From: Pseudoscleropodium purum
Lineage: Eukaryota; Streptophyta; Bryopsida; Hypnales; Brachytheciaceae
Assembly: GCA_963969395.1 (NCBI GenBank)
Contig: OZ017795.1
Coordinates: 18,228,001-18,292,000, forward strand
DNA length: 64,000 nt
Direction of reading: 5' to 3'
Shown in pieces: positions 1 through 13,175 of this stretch; position 1 is the first letter of the stretch, and each line of letters begins with the position of its first letter. Under the pieces are notes generated by a model. That model ran no database searches. It saw nothing but the letters and a program-made list of their open reading frames with translations, and was not told where the DNA came from. The position numbers were made by a program, and so were the translations under genes.

Positions 1-1347
1 TTTGATATACAATATGTTTCAATACTCATTGGTTCCTTCAAAGAACTCTTCAATTCTCATTGGTTACTCATAAAAACTTGTATTGACTTTGAAAATGTCC
101 TTTATTGGTATTCAAGGGGCACTTATTTGGATGTGAAGACTCCTTATATAGGTGTCTTCAAATAAAAGATATTGGTGAAGGATGCTCCCACCTTTTAAAA
201 AAACCCACAAAAATTCCAACCTCCTTTTTGAAGGCATAAATGAAGAATCTATTAATCTTAGGTCCTATACACAATACAATACAATTAATTTTTTTAATGA
301 AAATTATTACATTATGAATTTCATTGGGTTTATATTCCAATGAAATCATTACCAAATGGAGCTTATAGAGTAATTTATGCTATATGTAAACATTATAGGA
401 AGTCTCTACATTGCATTGTGAAGGGTCATTTGACTTTTGGCAGATGTGTAAAAACAATGAATTTTTAATTTTTTTAATTTTTAATTTTGAAAAATAAACA
501 ATAATAATAAATTTTTAATCCAAAATCCAATTGGGCAAAGAATTAGACTTTCACTAACAATTTTACAATGAGACAATTTTGGTTGATATTTTCTATATTT
601 GCACAACTACATGCAACCAAACAGCTTTGTTGAGGCTTGAAATTTCTTGTAATGTGAGATGTGATTATTGGATTACATACAAAACATTGTGGTTAAAAAT
701 GTACAAAAGGTATATTTTGCAAAAAAAACATACAACTTCTTTTTCCATGTAGTATATGTAGTATAATTTTCTTGTGCATATGTGTGATCATCCTACAATT
801 TTAATGCATTTTTACTATAGAAACAATGCAAACATCTTTATCAATATAATTTTTGCAAAAATAAATAAAAAAATATTTTGCCTATTAAGTTTGAGATGTG
901 TAAGGCATAATTACTCAAAAATAAAGACTTGTTTTCAAGTATTATAGATAGAGATATGTTCTCTTGTAAATGGAGATATGTCAATAATAAAAAAAAATGT
1001 TAAATCTAGCTAAAATTCATTTCCTTTCACAAGGTCAATTTTTGGGCACATTAATAATTAGTACTTCAATCATTCATAGGTTATTCAAGTAATGCCATCT
1101 ATTATGTTAAGTACAAATGGTCACAACCCCTGTCACAACCCAATGTCACAAATATGGTCATGTTTCATCTCACTTTTCTCATCCTATTACTTCATCTCAT
1201 TTTTTTTATAACGACTCTATTGTGTTGCGTTATCATTGCATAGCTCCATTCTTGTGTATATATGTATACACACAAACTATGAAAATCTGAATTCTACTTT
1301 CAATTATCAACAACACTCAATGAAATCAAACTTAATTGGCATCTAAC
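1..1347. other. AT-rich intergenic DNA, no gene seen
   Basis: The stretch is strongly AT-rich with many A and T runs. The only open frames are short and look random, with no recognisable domain and no convincing splice signals. It probably consists of old repeat sequence, but I could not pair any element ends here. Confidence 0.6.
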
Positions 1348-2267
1348 TTAAGCCCTAATGGACTAGCCTGCATTTTTGGGCTATATAGATTTTTTGAGCA
1401 TGTCATTGTGACCAGAAATTTCCATATTTTAGGCTGAAATTTTTATAGAAGGTGTAAATGAGGAATATCTTTCATATGCAAAAAATTTCATGACATTTGA
1501 AAATAGGAGTCAAAAGTTATAGACTAATATGTTACTTTTTTTCGTAATTGGGTAGTTTGGGCAGATTAGAAAAAATCACTTTTTTCATAAACCAAAATTT
1601 GAAATTGGTTTTCTAGATTTATATATAAGGAAAGCTTTGAATCGTTCTATTTGGATCAACGAGTCAAAAGTTATAAGGATTTTTTGTTTGCAAGCAATTA
1701 TGAATTCCTTACCTTAAAATAGACTTTGAAATCCTTTATCTTACCCAATTTTCAATATTTTTGAAAAAACAAACACCTAGGATGTAAATTGTTTATTACA
1801 ACATTTCAACCATTGGGATTGTCATTTTTCAATTCCATAATTTTATTCTTAATAATTTAGTATTTTGAATCATTGTCTACTACTACCTACTTACTATTTT
1901 TTTCCTATATGTTGTACAATTCCAAATGATCTGAAATTTTTCAAGTACGTAGACAGCTTGTCTAGGGAAAAGAATCCAAAGAAGCACCATCATTTGGGTC
2001 ATTTTTTTTTATAGAAAGGTGAGCTTGTGAAGTGCAGCTGCCCAGTTTTTTATAGGGCAAAAAAATTGATTTTAGTAAATTTGAATGCTTATATCTTGCA
2101 ATCTACACGGTGGAAATGTTTGAAATTTTTACCACATGTTATTGATACTACATAGTACAAGATCCTACGGTTACATATGTCAAAAAAACTTTTTTTTTCC
2201 AAAAAATTCTTCTTGTACATTGCTGATGCAAATAGAAAGCAAAATGTACCTATGCTTTAGAGGATAT
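1348..2267 (-). mobile_element. TTAA-flanked non-autonomous element, family A copy 1 (decayed)
   Basis: The left end reads TTAAGCCCTAATGGAC, a variant of the family end TTAACCCCTAAAGGAC. The right end near 2255-2267 (CTTTAGAGGATA) is a decayed version of CTTTAGGGGTTAA. The span is 920 bp, the same as the best copies. The interior aligns by eye, in the same order, with the outer element at 39687-41538: shared blocks include TCAAAAGTTATA, TAGATTTATATATA and the run before TTTCCTATATGTTGTACAATT. Relative to the copies at 17982 and 47507 it is in the opposite orientation. It has no coding capacity. Confidence 0.6.
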
Positions 2268-5200
2268 TTTTGGAGCCGGAAAGCTTTATAGACCTCCTAC
2301 CTTGCTACCAATATCTTTACCTCTACCAGTATCAATCTTTGAATTTCTTTACCTGCACAAAGAGCCCCTCTGGACATTATTTAAGTTACATGATGGCGCA
2401 TCTTGTGCGTCATGTATATCAGAATATGCATTGAGTAGAGGCACATGTGGGCTCCTTCAATCTTAAATTGACCAAGTGGCCTATCCTCATGTTCTCTAGA
2501 GTTCTATCACTAGTGACAAAGGCAATGATCTGATTTTTCCAAGAGGCATTATTTGACTTGTTTGCACTCACTTTTGGAATTGTTGCCAATGCAAAGCATG
2601 TAACTTAATATAACTACTTACACCCTGATTGTCCAATCAAGCATGTGAAGACTTTTGATATTATTAACTAATGAAAGACATTGAGGCTCAAAAGTAGATG
2701 ATGGATGACTTGATTGTTCATTGTAGAAACAAAGAATGCATCTATTGGTTTTATAATCAGAGCAGTTTTGGTGACTGACTATGTTGGTCACCAGGGATAC
2801 ATCTTTTGAGGGTTGAACTATCTTAGAGCATTTGCAATGCAAATGACTTTTAGGATAGTAAAGATACCTTTTCCCATGTCAATAGATTGGACCTTCCCTT
2901 TTTTGCATGAAAAGATTTTTTTTTAAATAGAATTTTTTTTTCTTCTTCTTTTCATAATTCTCAAAATGTCCATTTGAAATTTGGATTGTCGACTTTGTAT
3001 TGGGATATTTTTCTTAAAAGGCCACTGAAATGGAATTGGAAGTCTATAATCCTCTACTTAGAAATTTTGATGTTATCTCTACTTCTAATCATGCACTATA
3101 GATGTTCTTATTTTTTTTATCAACTATATATGTGAATTGAAAAAATATTCTAAATTTTATAGATTTTATTTTTTGGATGTTAAATGGATAAACTATTTAT
3201 TTTCAATGCATTGATATAGGCTTGCTCTTAACCTTACAACAATAGAAATGTTAATAAGTGGATTTTATTATCTCTATCTATAGGAGAGATATAACAATGG
3301 TGTGCAATGATTTGAAAGTTCAAAAGTTATGTACACAAATGGAAATAAGCATGTGTCAAAAGCAATAGTAGCATATTGGGACCTATCATCTTTAGGAATC
3401 ACTTTTTATATTTAGTAAAGCTTTGACTAGTATATATATAAGTAATATCAATCTAATTTTGTCACATGGGGATTTTAACGTCTCCAATCAATAAAAATCT
3501 ATAAAAGATTGTACTAAATATCATATGAAAAGAGAAGTGCAAAACTAACACATTTAGTAGGGTAGACATTAAACCTTGTGAGTAGTTGCTTGTTCTATAT
3601 GAATAATGTGATGTAGAAAAACAACTTTATAATACAAATGTCTTAGGTACACAAAAATTTGCACAAGAATGCATATGGTGTAAATTTTGAGTATTACAAT
3701 TTTTTAGTGTCTCGAGGATTAAATTATATATGAATTCATACCAACCTATTTTCTTTTAGAATATAAAAGAAGTAATACTCTTAATCCTTAAAAGACCAAT
3801 GTCACTTTGAGGGACAAATGAAAGTCTGAATAAGGGAGGCAACCCATTCATGACTACTTAAGCAGTTTCTAGTATATGCAGGGTGGATTTCTCCAAAAAG
3901 TAAATTTTTTCATGTTTAGAAATAGGCAAGAGAAGGCTTGCATAATTTTCCAAATTATTTTTCCACAAAATAGAATTATTGTGAATTTTTTTAACAAAGG
4001 ATGAAATTTCTTCCATGATGGTGATATAGACCTTCTTCTTTTCAACCAAAAATTAGTTGCAATATTGAGATTCTTATTAGCTAATCTTATTGTGCCACAA
4101 CTACTTTGGGAATTGCACCATAATTAATTGTTGCTCATCTATTTGGATATTGTTTCCAATTGTACCACTCTATTGTAGCACAAAAAGAATTAGAAAATCC
4201 ATCCAATGTTGAATTGATTTGGCATAGGAAGATAAGCAATGAGGATCAATTTCTTATCTTTCTATACAATGGTGCTCATTGTTTGTGACTCATGCATTTG
4301 CCATTTTAAGGTGTGGCTTGAACACTACTATTGAAAGACTTGGTATTTTGTAGCACTAAATGTCTACCTAGTTAGAATGAAGTGTGTTCATTGTAAGAAA
4401 AATAATCTTTTCCTAACAATGTCTTGAACAAGCCAATGGAAGTGAAATAACAATCCATGGTGACAATAGCCTATTACCCTCATATTCATCTAAAAAATTC
4501 AAAACAACATCTTGTGCTAAAGGTGAGTCCCTCTAATGAACTAATGTTTATTGTTCCACTTCTAGGGACTTCCCACATTAGACCTCATAGTTTGAAACAA
4601 ATTTAGACTTGAAATTTGCTAAGCACCAAACTTCCACCCCCTACTTTTGTGGTTTCTTGGACATGTGTTTCCTCAATGGGCAATATAGGCCTTTGTATCT
4701 AATCATCATTTCATCCTCCATTGCAAACTTGCCTAGATTTCATGACCTCTTGTAAATACCCCTAATTGAGTTTAGAAACAACCAAAATTGTCCTTCTTTA
4801 TCAGACCTAAATTAATGTCTCTTCATGCACATAATTGGCCAAATTGGTAAGGTGAAAGCACTTAATCAATGCTTGAAAATGGGATCTTGCATTAATTTAG
4901 ATATAACGGGGCAATAAAAAATTGAACCAACTTTGTGCCAATTGCTTTTTTAGTTTGGTTGATTATCTATGCCCATGTGCAGTAGTATGGCAAAAAGGAT
5001 TTTAGCTCCAAAATCATCAAACTCCTCCCAATCCAATCTACCTATAGTATTCCCTCTTCTATATACTTTTTTGGCAAATTGCAATTGGTTTCATTCACAA
5101 TCTCACATAAAATAGTCACCAGCTAAAAAATGTGAATTAAGTGCATAATAGATGGAAGATGGTTCCAAAAGAAATTAGACTTCAACTTACTAATGAATTC

Positions 5201-8200
5201 AATAGGTGTAGGGTCATAAACCAGATATTTATAGTTCTAAGGAAAGTCTCCAAAAAGTTGGCAAATACCATCCGGGTTTTCAATGTCACCATCAATTTCT
5301 TCTCTTTCACTATTAGAGTACTCCACTAGGGAATTATCACCTTTACTATCTATCGTAGGAATCCTACCCAAATTCTTCTATTGCATTGATATAAGTCCTA
5401 GTAATGGAAGGCCCACCACAAAAAAAAACCTTTTTCATTCAGTGTATGTGACATTTCACATACATTTGGGGATTCTAATCGTTGATTTTAAATTTTATAT
5501 ATTTAAAAATAAAGTATAATTGATAATAGTACAAAGAAATTTTTCAATTTTTTGTAGTTATGATGAATGATTTTTTTTTGCTCTCTCTATCCTTTCAAAT
5601 TGACTTCCTCCCCTTTTGCAATGGAATTTGAGAAGGGACTATAGATATTTGGCACCAATTGGCTTTGAGAGGTACAATGTGCCTTACCTCGTCACTGCCA
5701 CCCTCTCCAAGCTACCAAACAAGCTTGGGCCTGTAGATGCCTTGTTTCAAGGCTACCAAAAGCTTAGTTGGGGGAGTCTCCTAGGAGCATCAACTTGAGG
5801 GCTAAGTGGAGACCTTCACATTTGTAACTTGGAATCTATGAAGGCTAAAACCTTTTCTAGTCCTTATGAACTTGGAGTGTATAGTTGCCTACCTCGTGCT
5901 TGAGACTATATATATGCTACTTTCTTTAAATATGGACTTTTTTAGGTAGATATTACTTTTGGACAAATTTTTATATTTTCAATTTTTTATATTCAAAGCT
6001 AATACCTTTATCTTTATTTTTATCAAATGTATTTTGATTTGGAAAAGAAACAAATTTAAAAAGATTATGTAAAATTGCTTAGTCTATATTCTATACCCTC
6101 TATATTAGACTTCATAATCTTAAAAAAAAATTAAAAGGTATGTGTCACTTATGCAAATGGTTATGAAATTGGCACACTTGTACGGAACTTCATAGGCTAT
6201 ATGATTTCATAATTTCCAACCAAGAATGGTCAAAGTTGATTGAGTGGTAAAAATTTCATATTTGGAGTGGTTAAAGTTGATTGATTGAAATGGGAATCCA
6301 ACAAAACATCCTTGCATTTTCAAACACGATAATCTCATAATATATTGAGTTGAAGTTGTTGAATATTTTACATTATATAGATGTATTAGTGCTAAGCAAG
6401 TTAGTACAGAAGGATCCCCCAAAGCTTAATTTTTCAATTTAGGTGTAAGGCGTAGAAGTGACAATTTTTGGACAATTTTTGTAAAAAATAGCCAAAGAAC
6501 TTTTGGAAATTAAATGATATTCTAGTGGTATTTAGTGTTTTTTATATTATTATATTAAATATTGCATACTACCTTTTTACATCTATCAAATTGAATTGTA
6601 TCATATTTGATTGTAAACTATACATAATAGTAAAATTAGGTTGCCTTGACAATTAGGTTACCTTATTTCCAAAAAATTACTTGATGACTCATGCTTATCC
6701 ATATGGAGGTGCATGTGATTCTCTAAGTTTATTCTTGATATTAGTGTGTTCACATACCTACTATTGCCACTCAAGGATGATATTCTTTTTGGCAAGGTAT
6801 TGTATGGTAAGAATAAATATTTGTATAGTCAATAGATTAGTGAAGGTCAATCTAGTTTATTAATCAATGTACATAACTTACCATGACATTCAAATGTGTG
6901 AAAATGTGATAATGATTGTATAGGGTGATGAAATCTAGGGATCCTACAATTTTATGCAATTAGAGCATTCCAATGGTCTTTCAAAATTTCACTTTATCTA
7001 TACACATGGTTGTAGTTTTAAATTATCAATTTTTTTGCCCTTTGGTCTTAGATAATTCATTATTTTTCTACCAACCAATCAATAGTTATTTAGTTTTCAA
7101 TCAAAACAAATCTCCATTTGTGCTAATTTATCAAAGTATTTGTAAAAAAATGCTTAATTTTAGTATAATTGCCAATTAGGCAAAATCACAATTTTTTGCC
7201 ATGTTATAGAAAATATTTGAGCACAATCAAACATTATTTTGCACTTTCCATCTAAAAAATGGTGAAAGGAGATTATTTGCCATATTGCTAGAAATACTTA
7301 AAGATAATTAGATAGGAATTACTAAATGCATCCATATGAAGGAAAATATATTGTTTTTTAGGGCTTGCACATCTTCAAACATTCATTTGTAAATTTTCCA
7401 TCAAAGATAAATGGAAGACACAACTAATTTGCTTCATTTATATTTTCTGGATCTTCATAGAATTAGTTATGAATTTTAATATTTCAATCACATGAGACTC
7501 TAAAAGTATCCCTACCCTAACTTGTTCATCATTGGTACATTGAAAAATGCAACATATACCTCTTTCACCATATAAACTATTTTAGAACCTTCTATCTAAA
7601 GTAGATCACCCAAGCATATTCTCAAAAACAAGCCTAGGAAAAAAAAAAAATAGATCACCCAAATCCAAGCATATTCCTAAAATCAAGCCTAGAAAATGAG
7701 AGAAAAAGTAGATCCTTATTGAACTCTCTTGAAAGTGTGAACATTAAAAATCTACCAATTCAATTTTGACCTCTTATAACTTTTATATATTATAATCAAA
7801 TATCATTCTTGGATTTCAACTTTAATAGCAATTTGTCTTTATATAATTGAAAAATAAAAACTTCCCCACATTCAATAATGCTTTTCACTTAAATTCCTTA
7901 AGTAAGTTTGAGATGATTCTACCTTAATTCCTAAATGCCTAAGGCCTTAATTGAGCTTCTTAAAATTTGTTCGAAATTGAACAAAATGCCAACATTTTTA
8001 TTAATTTTTTTTAATTGCAAGTATATGAATTTGAACTAGACATATTAGAGATTACATGGGCAAAGAAAATATATCACTTATAAATTGAAAGATTATAATG
8101 TTTAATCATGAGGGTGTTAAAACTTCGAAAGTGATTTGAAGTCTTTAAATCCCCCTTTTCATATTAAATCTAAAAATTATAAGGTTAAAAAGCATAACAT

Positions 8201-8783
8201 GCACAATCCCCAAATCAACTTATGGCTTCTCAAAATCCATTCTACATTCCTTTTAAATGAATTTCTAATGTGAGATTTTTTCCAAGATCTAGTGTATTTG
8301 TGGCTCATTTTTAAGAGTCCTCAACACTAGAAAATTAAGATTTGTAATGGACACCTTTGCACAAAATCTTGAATAGAAAAATCATAATCATTCATTTTCA
8401 AAATAGGATTTTTCATTCTAAAACTAGACTTCAAAAAAAAAAATTCAAAAATACAGACTACTAAACTTAAAAACTTGATTATGTTTTATTTAACTTCAAA
8501 ATATTGTTGACACCATAATTTAAGCTAGAATAAATGGATCCCTTGCTTGTCCCCCCCAAGTCATTTTAGAGGTGTATGTAAAAAAAAGCCCCCTTGTTTT
8601 GTGCTTGATTTATTTATCTTCTACTCTTCTCCTAGCTAATTTGGAACCTCTTATTGCAATATGAATTCAAAATTGCAAAATTCACCATGTGTGGCAAATA
8701 AAAAATTTCAGTTTTTTCCTTTAAAAAACAACCAAGGAGGTAGTTCACCCTAGCCATAATTTGGTGCCTTGGGTAGTTAGGGG
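2268..8783. other. AT-rich intergenic DNA with repeat fragments, no gene seen
   Basis: No credible exon chain was found on either strand. A repeat shared with 20.8-21.0 kb lies near 2640-2850. A solitary family A-like end (TTAATCCTTAAAAGACC) starts at 3781, with no partner found. A further family A right end (TTAGGGGTTAA) finishes at 8787 and abuts the next element; its left end was not located. The open frame near 5616-5798 has no recognised homology and no splice context. Confidence 0.5.
2640..2850 (+). repeat. Dispersed repeat C, copy 1
   Basis: A block around 2700-2745 containing GTAGAAACAAAGAATGCAT, preceded by GACTTGATTGTT, recurs as its reverse complement at about 20930-20970. A looser relative (GTAGAAATGAAAAATGCACC) is at about 60135-60155. 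The boundaries were not defined. The sequence is probably an old non-autonomous transposon. Confidence 0.4.
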
Positions 8784-9372
8784 TTAACCTTTAAAGGATT
8801 GGGGGTGTTTCGGCATAGTTTTTGTTTTCTTGATTAGTTCTTGTAACAAGCATAATTCCTCATTTGTGTGGAATAATTTTAATGATTGCCATTGTTGAAT
8901 TGAAAGAAGACTTATGTAGCTTTCTTATAATAAAAAAATCAATGAAATCGCACAATTTTTGAGAAAATGCCACCATTGACAAGATTGATGAAAAATGTTT
9001 GGTTAAGCAATACTTTGTAAATACCTTGAAATGGGAATGGTCAAAAGTGCTCAAAAAATTCTGATTTTTTTCGATAGGTACACATCATCATGATATAGAT
9101 GTGTAATTTCTTTCAAATAATTTTGAGATGTAGAAAAAAAGATATGAGGATGCGAAGTGATAGCCCAGAGCATCTTTTCTATTCTCCAAAACTTCACTAG
9201 AAAACTGCTTACTTGATCATTTCTTGATCAAATTGCACCAACAGATTTAGCACAAAAAATCATATAGGGTCTCTTTGTTGTTCACAATTTGTTTGTGAGG
9301 TTAGTATATTGAATTTTCTACAAATGTATTTATAAAAGTTATGTGGTGACCGTATGGTCCTTTAGGGGTTAA
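8784..9372. mobile_element. TTAA-flanked element, family A, 589 bp form, upstream of EMC4
   Basis: The left end is TTAACCTTTAAAGGATTG and the right end is GGTCCTTTAGGGGTTAA, so the termini form an imperfect inverted repeat with TTAA at both outer edges. The element is shorter than the 920 bp copies and is probably a deletion derivative. Another family A right end (TTAGGGGTTAA) finishes at the same TTAA (8784-8787), so two elements share or directly abut one target site. The right edge lies 324 bp before the EMC4 start codon and may mark the upstream limit of its promoter. Confidence 0.5.
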
Positions 9373-9696
9373 TGTTATGTCGAAAAGTGAGATAAGATTA
9401 TGTGCCGAGGTAAGTTATAACCGCGCCTGCAACTGGTTTCGACAAATATGATATCTGTTGATAACCGTACACTGGAAGATACCCGCGATAGTAAGTTTTC
9501 GTCTCTCTCCAAACTCTGCGTTTGCCTGAGCTTGTTTGAATCGTCGACTGCAGGATCGATCGAGCTCGCGGAGTGGGTGTTTCGGATCATTGCCGGTCAA
9601 TTCGTCGATAAGTGTTTCTGGAATTAGTGTTCGAATTTTTTTCGAGTGACTTGTCTGCGGCGAGTTTTTTCTTTTTTGAATCTTCAGAAGAGGGCG
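9373..9696 (+). promoter_or_regulatory. EMC4 promoter and 5' untranslated region
   Basis: Base composition changes abruptly from AT-rich repeat to GC-balanced sequence at the edge of the TTAA element and stays so into the first EMC4 exon. No clear TATA box stands at a fitting distance, as is common for housekeeping plant promoters. The transcription start was not placed. Confidence 0.45.
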
Positions 9697-11967
9697 ATGG
9701 AGAGAGGAAGTGGGAAATTTGCGCGCAAGTGGGCCGTCGAGCTTCACGATGCTTCAAATACGTCCTCATCCCGGGATCTTCCTCCGGATCCTCTCGGGTT
9801 CTCGCGTTCCACTGTTGATCCGGTTCGTGAAAATTATTTTTCAACTATTAGGGTTAGGTTTCCTATTCAAATTTGTCAAGCTATGAGGGTTGTGGTAGGT
9901 GCTGGGGTATCATTGTAGCTTTGATGTATTGCATTTGTGAATTTTCAGGAAGAGACCACTTCTGGGAAGCAGAAGAAGGAGAATGAGGCTTCTTGGAAGC
10001 AGCAGGTACATGTTTCCCGTTCATCTTGGTGCTTTTTAGTTTCTTGTTTTGCTTTCGCAAGTCGGGTGGTTGATCGCATTGGTTGCGGTGCGGGAGGAGG
10101 AAGTAACGTGTTGGCTCGTTTTGGTATGCAGAAAGCTTGGGAGGCAGCACAAGCTCCCGTGAAAAATTTGATGATGATGGGGTTTATGATGTGGATGGCT
10201 GGGAGCACCGTTCATCTGTTCAGTATTGGCATAACGTTCTCTGCGTTGTGGCAGCCGGTTAGCTCTCTTCAGAGCATTGGAAAAGGTACACTCTTGGACG
10301 CAGCATTGAATGGTATCTGCTCCCGCTAGTGGCTTTGGTTCCCAAGCCATTTGAGAAACTGAGATGTTTCTGAGGATAGGGGGTGTTAGACTTCGTCATT
10401 ATTACTAGAAATACATGAAGTTCTTGTAATGTTCTTGCTACATCAGCGGGGTTCCCTCTGGAACCCTTTTTTATAGGGCGTTTTGTCATGGAGTACATGG
10501 ATTCCATAAAATGAAGAAAACGTTTTGGCGACCACGCCTCAGCCCAGACTGGTGGCCTTGGTTCGGATTGTTTTCTGCAACGCGAGAACATGAAGTTGGA
10601 ATCGCCAGGAGTCGCGTCTTTATGAGGAAGTTAGAGTCTTGAGAGGATACAAAGCGAGGATTACGAAGCGTGACACCCCTAATCGGGAATTAGTTACTTA
10701 AGGCCTTAGTGCAGGGACTTACTTAATTTTATGCTGTAGTAGTGACCCTGGCTTGATTGTTCTTAAAAATTGTAAGAGTCAGTAAGAATTCATTACTTGC
10801 TTAGGTGAATTGAACGTATTCAAGGATTTTTAGTGTTGACCGTCGTGGTTGCATTGAAGAACTTAAAATTGTCTCTGGACTCGACTCATGTAACGTCCTT
10901 ACTCCGTGACCATAGGTTTTGATATTTGAATTCCTGTTCGTTCGGTCTTGACTACAAAAATTTGATCCATGTGTTCCGTCTTTATGCTATATCTTGTAGG
11001 TATTTTTTCTTTATTTTCTTAGATGTAGCACGATTCCAGCATTTGTGCGTTAGTGCAGTATCTCAGGCTGAGGGTATGAAATACTAAATTCAGGAGTCAA
11101 AGCCTGTTCTCAAGAGTGGGCAGTGATACTGAATCGACAGATTGTTTTCAGTGTTTGAACCTTTTCAGGATGCCAAAACCAATACGTTATTGCCAAAGGT
11201 TGCATTTGTTGCGCTTAACCTTGCAGCTATGGGACTTGGACTATGGAAGGTGAGGGTTCCTACTCTTTCTCCTCGTGTTTGTTGATGTGATCACAGAATT
11301 CTTATTCTTAATGAATCTTTTCTGCAGAAGGTTTCTGTTTGTAGGAAGGATTTCCATGTGCAGATAAGTTGTTACTTATTTGTTGAATAAAACATAGGCA
11401 TCTAAATGTCGGTTCTTTGATGGCAGTTGAATACATTGGGACTATTACCTACTCATGCTTCGGATTGGTTATCTAATCTAGCGCCCCCTCAGGTACCTCC
11501 TGATCTGGAACCATTTTCTCTAGCTCTGAATCAGCGTATATCTAATGTATAATTGTACATCTAGAAGCATCTCTTTGAATCCATGTGTTGGCAATATTTA
11601 TTTATTTTTGAAATGGTTACTGTTGCTTAAGTTTTTACTTACCGGGGTCGTTTTACAAGAGGCAGTCCCAATTTTGATTCAATCGGAATGATTGCGACAA
11701 ACCCACATCAGCAATACCAAATAGCTTGTTTAACTCATTCGCCCGGTGTTTCAAATCTATTCCCTCGAGCGCTTAATCTGTCGTTTGGGTGTGAAAGAGT
11801 TAATCTGCATTGTTTAAATTCTTAGATTGGTCGAATAGGTGTTCATCGTGCTCTCTTGTAACCTTGGATCCTCCGAAAATAACCTCAAGTTCCTAATTGT
11901 TATTTTTTATTTTTTGCATGTACAGTCGGTGGAGTTTTCAGGAGGTGGACTATCTATGCTCTTGTAG
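9697..11967 (+). CDS. EMC4: ER membrane protein complex subunit 4 (EMC4)
   Basis: Six exons: 9697-9822, 9949-10005, 10132-10285, 11152-11249, 11427-11492, 11926-11967. All junctions are GT-AG and phases agree, giving 180 aa, close to the length of plant EMC4. The N-terminus carries KWAVELHDASNTSSSRDLP. A first hydrophobic stretch (about residues 74-100, with MMGFMMWMAGSTVHLF) is followed by a second (129-145) and the diagnostic LGLLPTHASDW (150-159). The exon 4 acceptor was set at 11151 rather than at 11168, because only the upstream site gives the conserved VFEPF segment in frame. By family, EMC4 is a subunit of the ER membrane complex, which inserts tail-anchored and multi-pass proteins into the ER membrane. 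No disruption is seen. The plus-strand start is the only Met that fits the family. Confidence 0.95.
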
Positions 11968-13080
11968 CCTAGCTTTGTTGTCTCTGGTTATAATAAGTAT
12001 TCACAGTGTAGATTAAGTTCTTGATAAATTGTACCTGGCCTTATTGTTTGAAATTCATATGTCATCACTTGGTCTTGTGATGGGTATCATGCAAGAGAAA
12101 TGTTGCTTTCTACTTCTGCGTGGTAGAATGCTTTTCAAATCAACGTATGGAAGTCTTTGTTAATGACTTCGTTAATGACCTTGAGGTGTTGACTGTTGTT
12201 TCGGTGTGTGTGTGTCCATAGGCCTTTTGACAACAGTGTCAATTTGGTCATTGAAAAGTGCCTCGTTGTTGGTTGAGGATGACTTGTGATCAGAGAATGT
12301 CCTTCAGGTTTTGGATTTGAAAGCACTTAACTGCTCAAACTAATTACATTTACTGTAGAAGGATGCATAGTCTAGTCCCGTGCTTGTGACAATCTCTTGT
12401 GTGATAATTTGGGAAAGATTTCTTTACAGAGAGCTGTGGAATTTATCTGGGAATCCTGTTATTCTATTAGTAAACTTTGTGTCCTCAATTTATAATAGGA
12501 TCTGCTGAGATCCTTCCGGACTGAATAAATATCAGAGTTCTTTATTCGAACTGTACAGAGCTTCTTAAAGTGGTTTTGTGGTCCATATGATATTTCCTTG
12601 TCAAATCAGACCTTTTTGAGCTGGATGATCAGGTCACATTCGGGGACCTGGAATGTGACTTCCAGCGGATTAGGTTGCAATGTTGTTTACTACTTTATGG
12701 GCTGCAAGGCAAGTGCTGAACTGAAGTCTGACCAACTATTTTATGCAAACATATGCCTATCATGGATACAAAATAGCCTTTCTTTTGCGTGGTAGTACTG
12801 TGGTTGATACTTGTGCCTCTCTCATGATAAATATTGGACATGGGGTGTTTTTTTTGGATGATTGAATCATGACTAAGTGAACCCAAACTTATTTTATCAT
12901 AGTCATGACATGAGGAACTGTCTTGCCTGGATTTTATCAAGTCAGTCACTTGATGATGGCCAACATGCATGCTTGAGATTGATAATCCACATTATATTAT
13001 TGTCCACACTGTCTAGAGGAAACAGTGTGGCAGGAGTAGGTAATGTGATGAGTACATTACCTGCAGCCACCTCAGCATCT
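11968..13080. other. EMC4 3' flank, no further gene seen
   Basis: This contains the EMC4 3' UTR (end not placed) and GC-balanced non-coding sequence. The open frames at 12135-12326, 12598-12795 and 12877-13089 have no recognisable domain. A small perfect hairpin (CCACACTGT and ACAGTGTGG) lies at about 13003-13029. Confidence 0.5.
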
Positions 13081-13175
13081 TTGGTTTAGTGGCTTTGGCA
13101 CACTGATGAGGTGGTCATGAATTCGAACCAAGGAGTTGGTGGGGAAAATCTCTTGGGGAAGGAATCAAGGCTTTT
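13081..13175 (+). mobile_element. Possible tRNA-derived SINE head
   Basis: TGGTTTAGTGGC resembles an RNA polymerase III A box, and ATTCGAACC about 35 bases downstream resembles a B box. A T-rich tail follows near 13170. This is the layout of plant SINEs. No target-site duplication was identified and the body is short, so this is a weak call. Confidence 0.3.

Noticed and set aside
4200..5520. Possible decayed transposase in the AT-rich region, given its slightly richer codon-like texture
   Set aside because: Reading both strands gave no recognisable motif or terminal repeats.
9415..10591. Minus-strand and alternative-frame open stretches of up to 130 codons over EMC4
   Set aside because: They overlap the well-supported EMC4 exons in other frames and have no domains.
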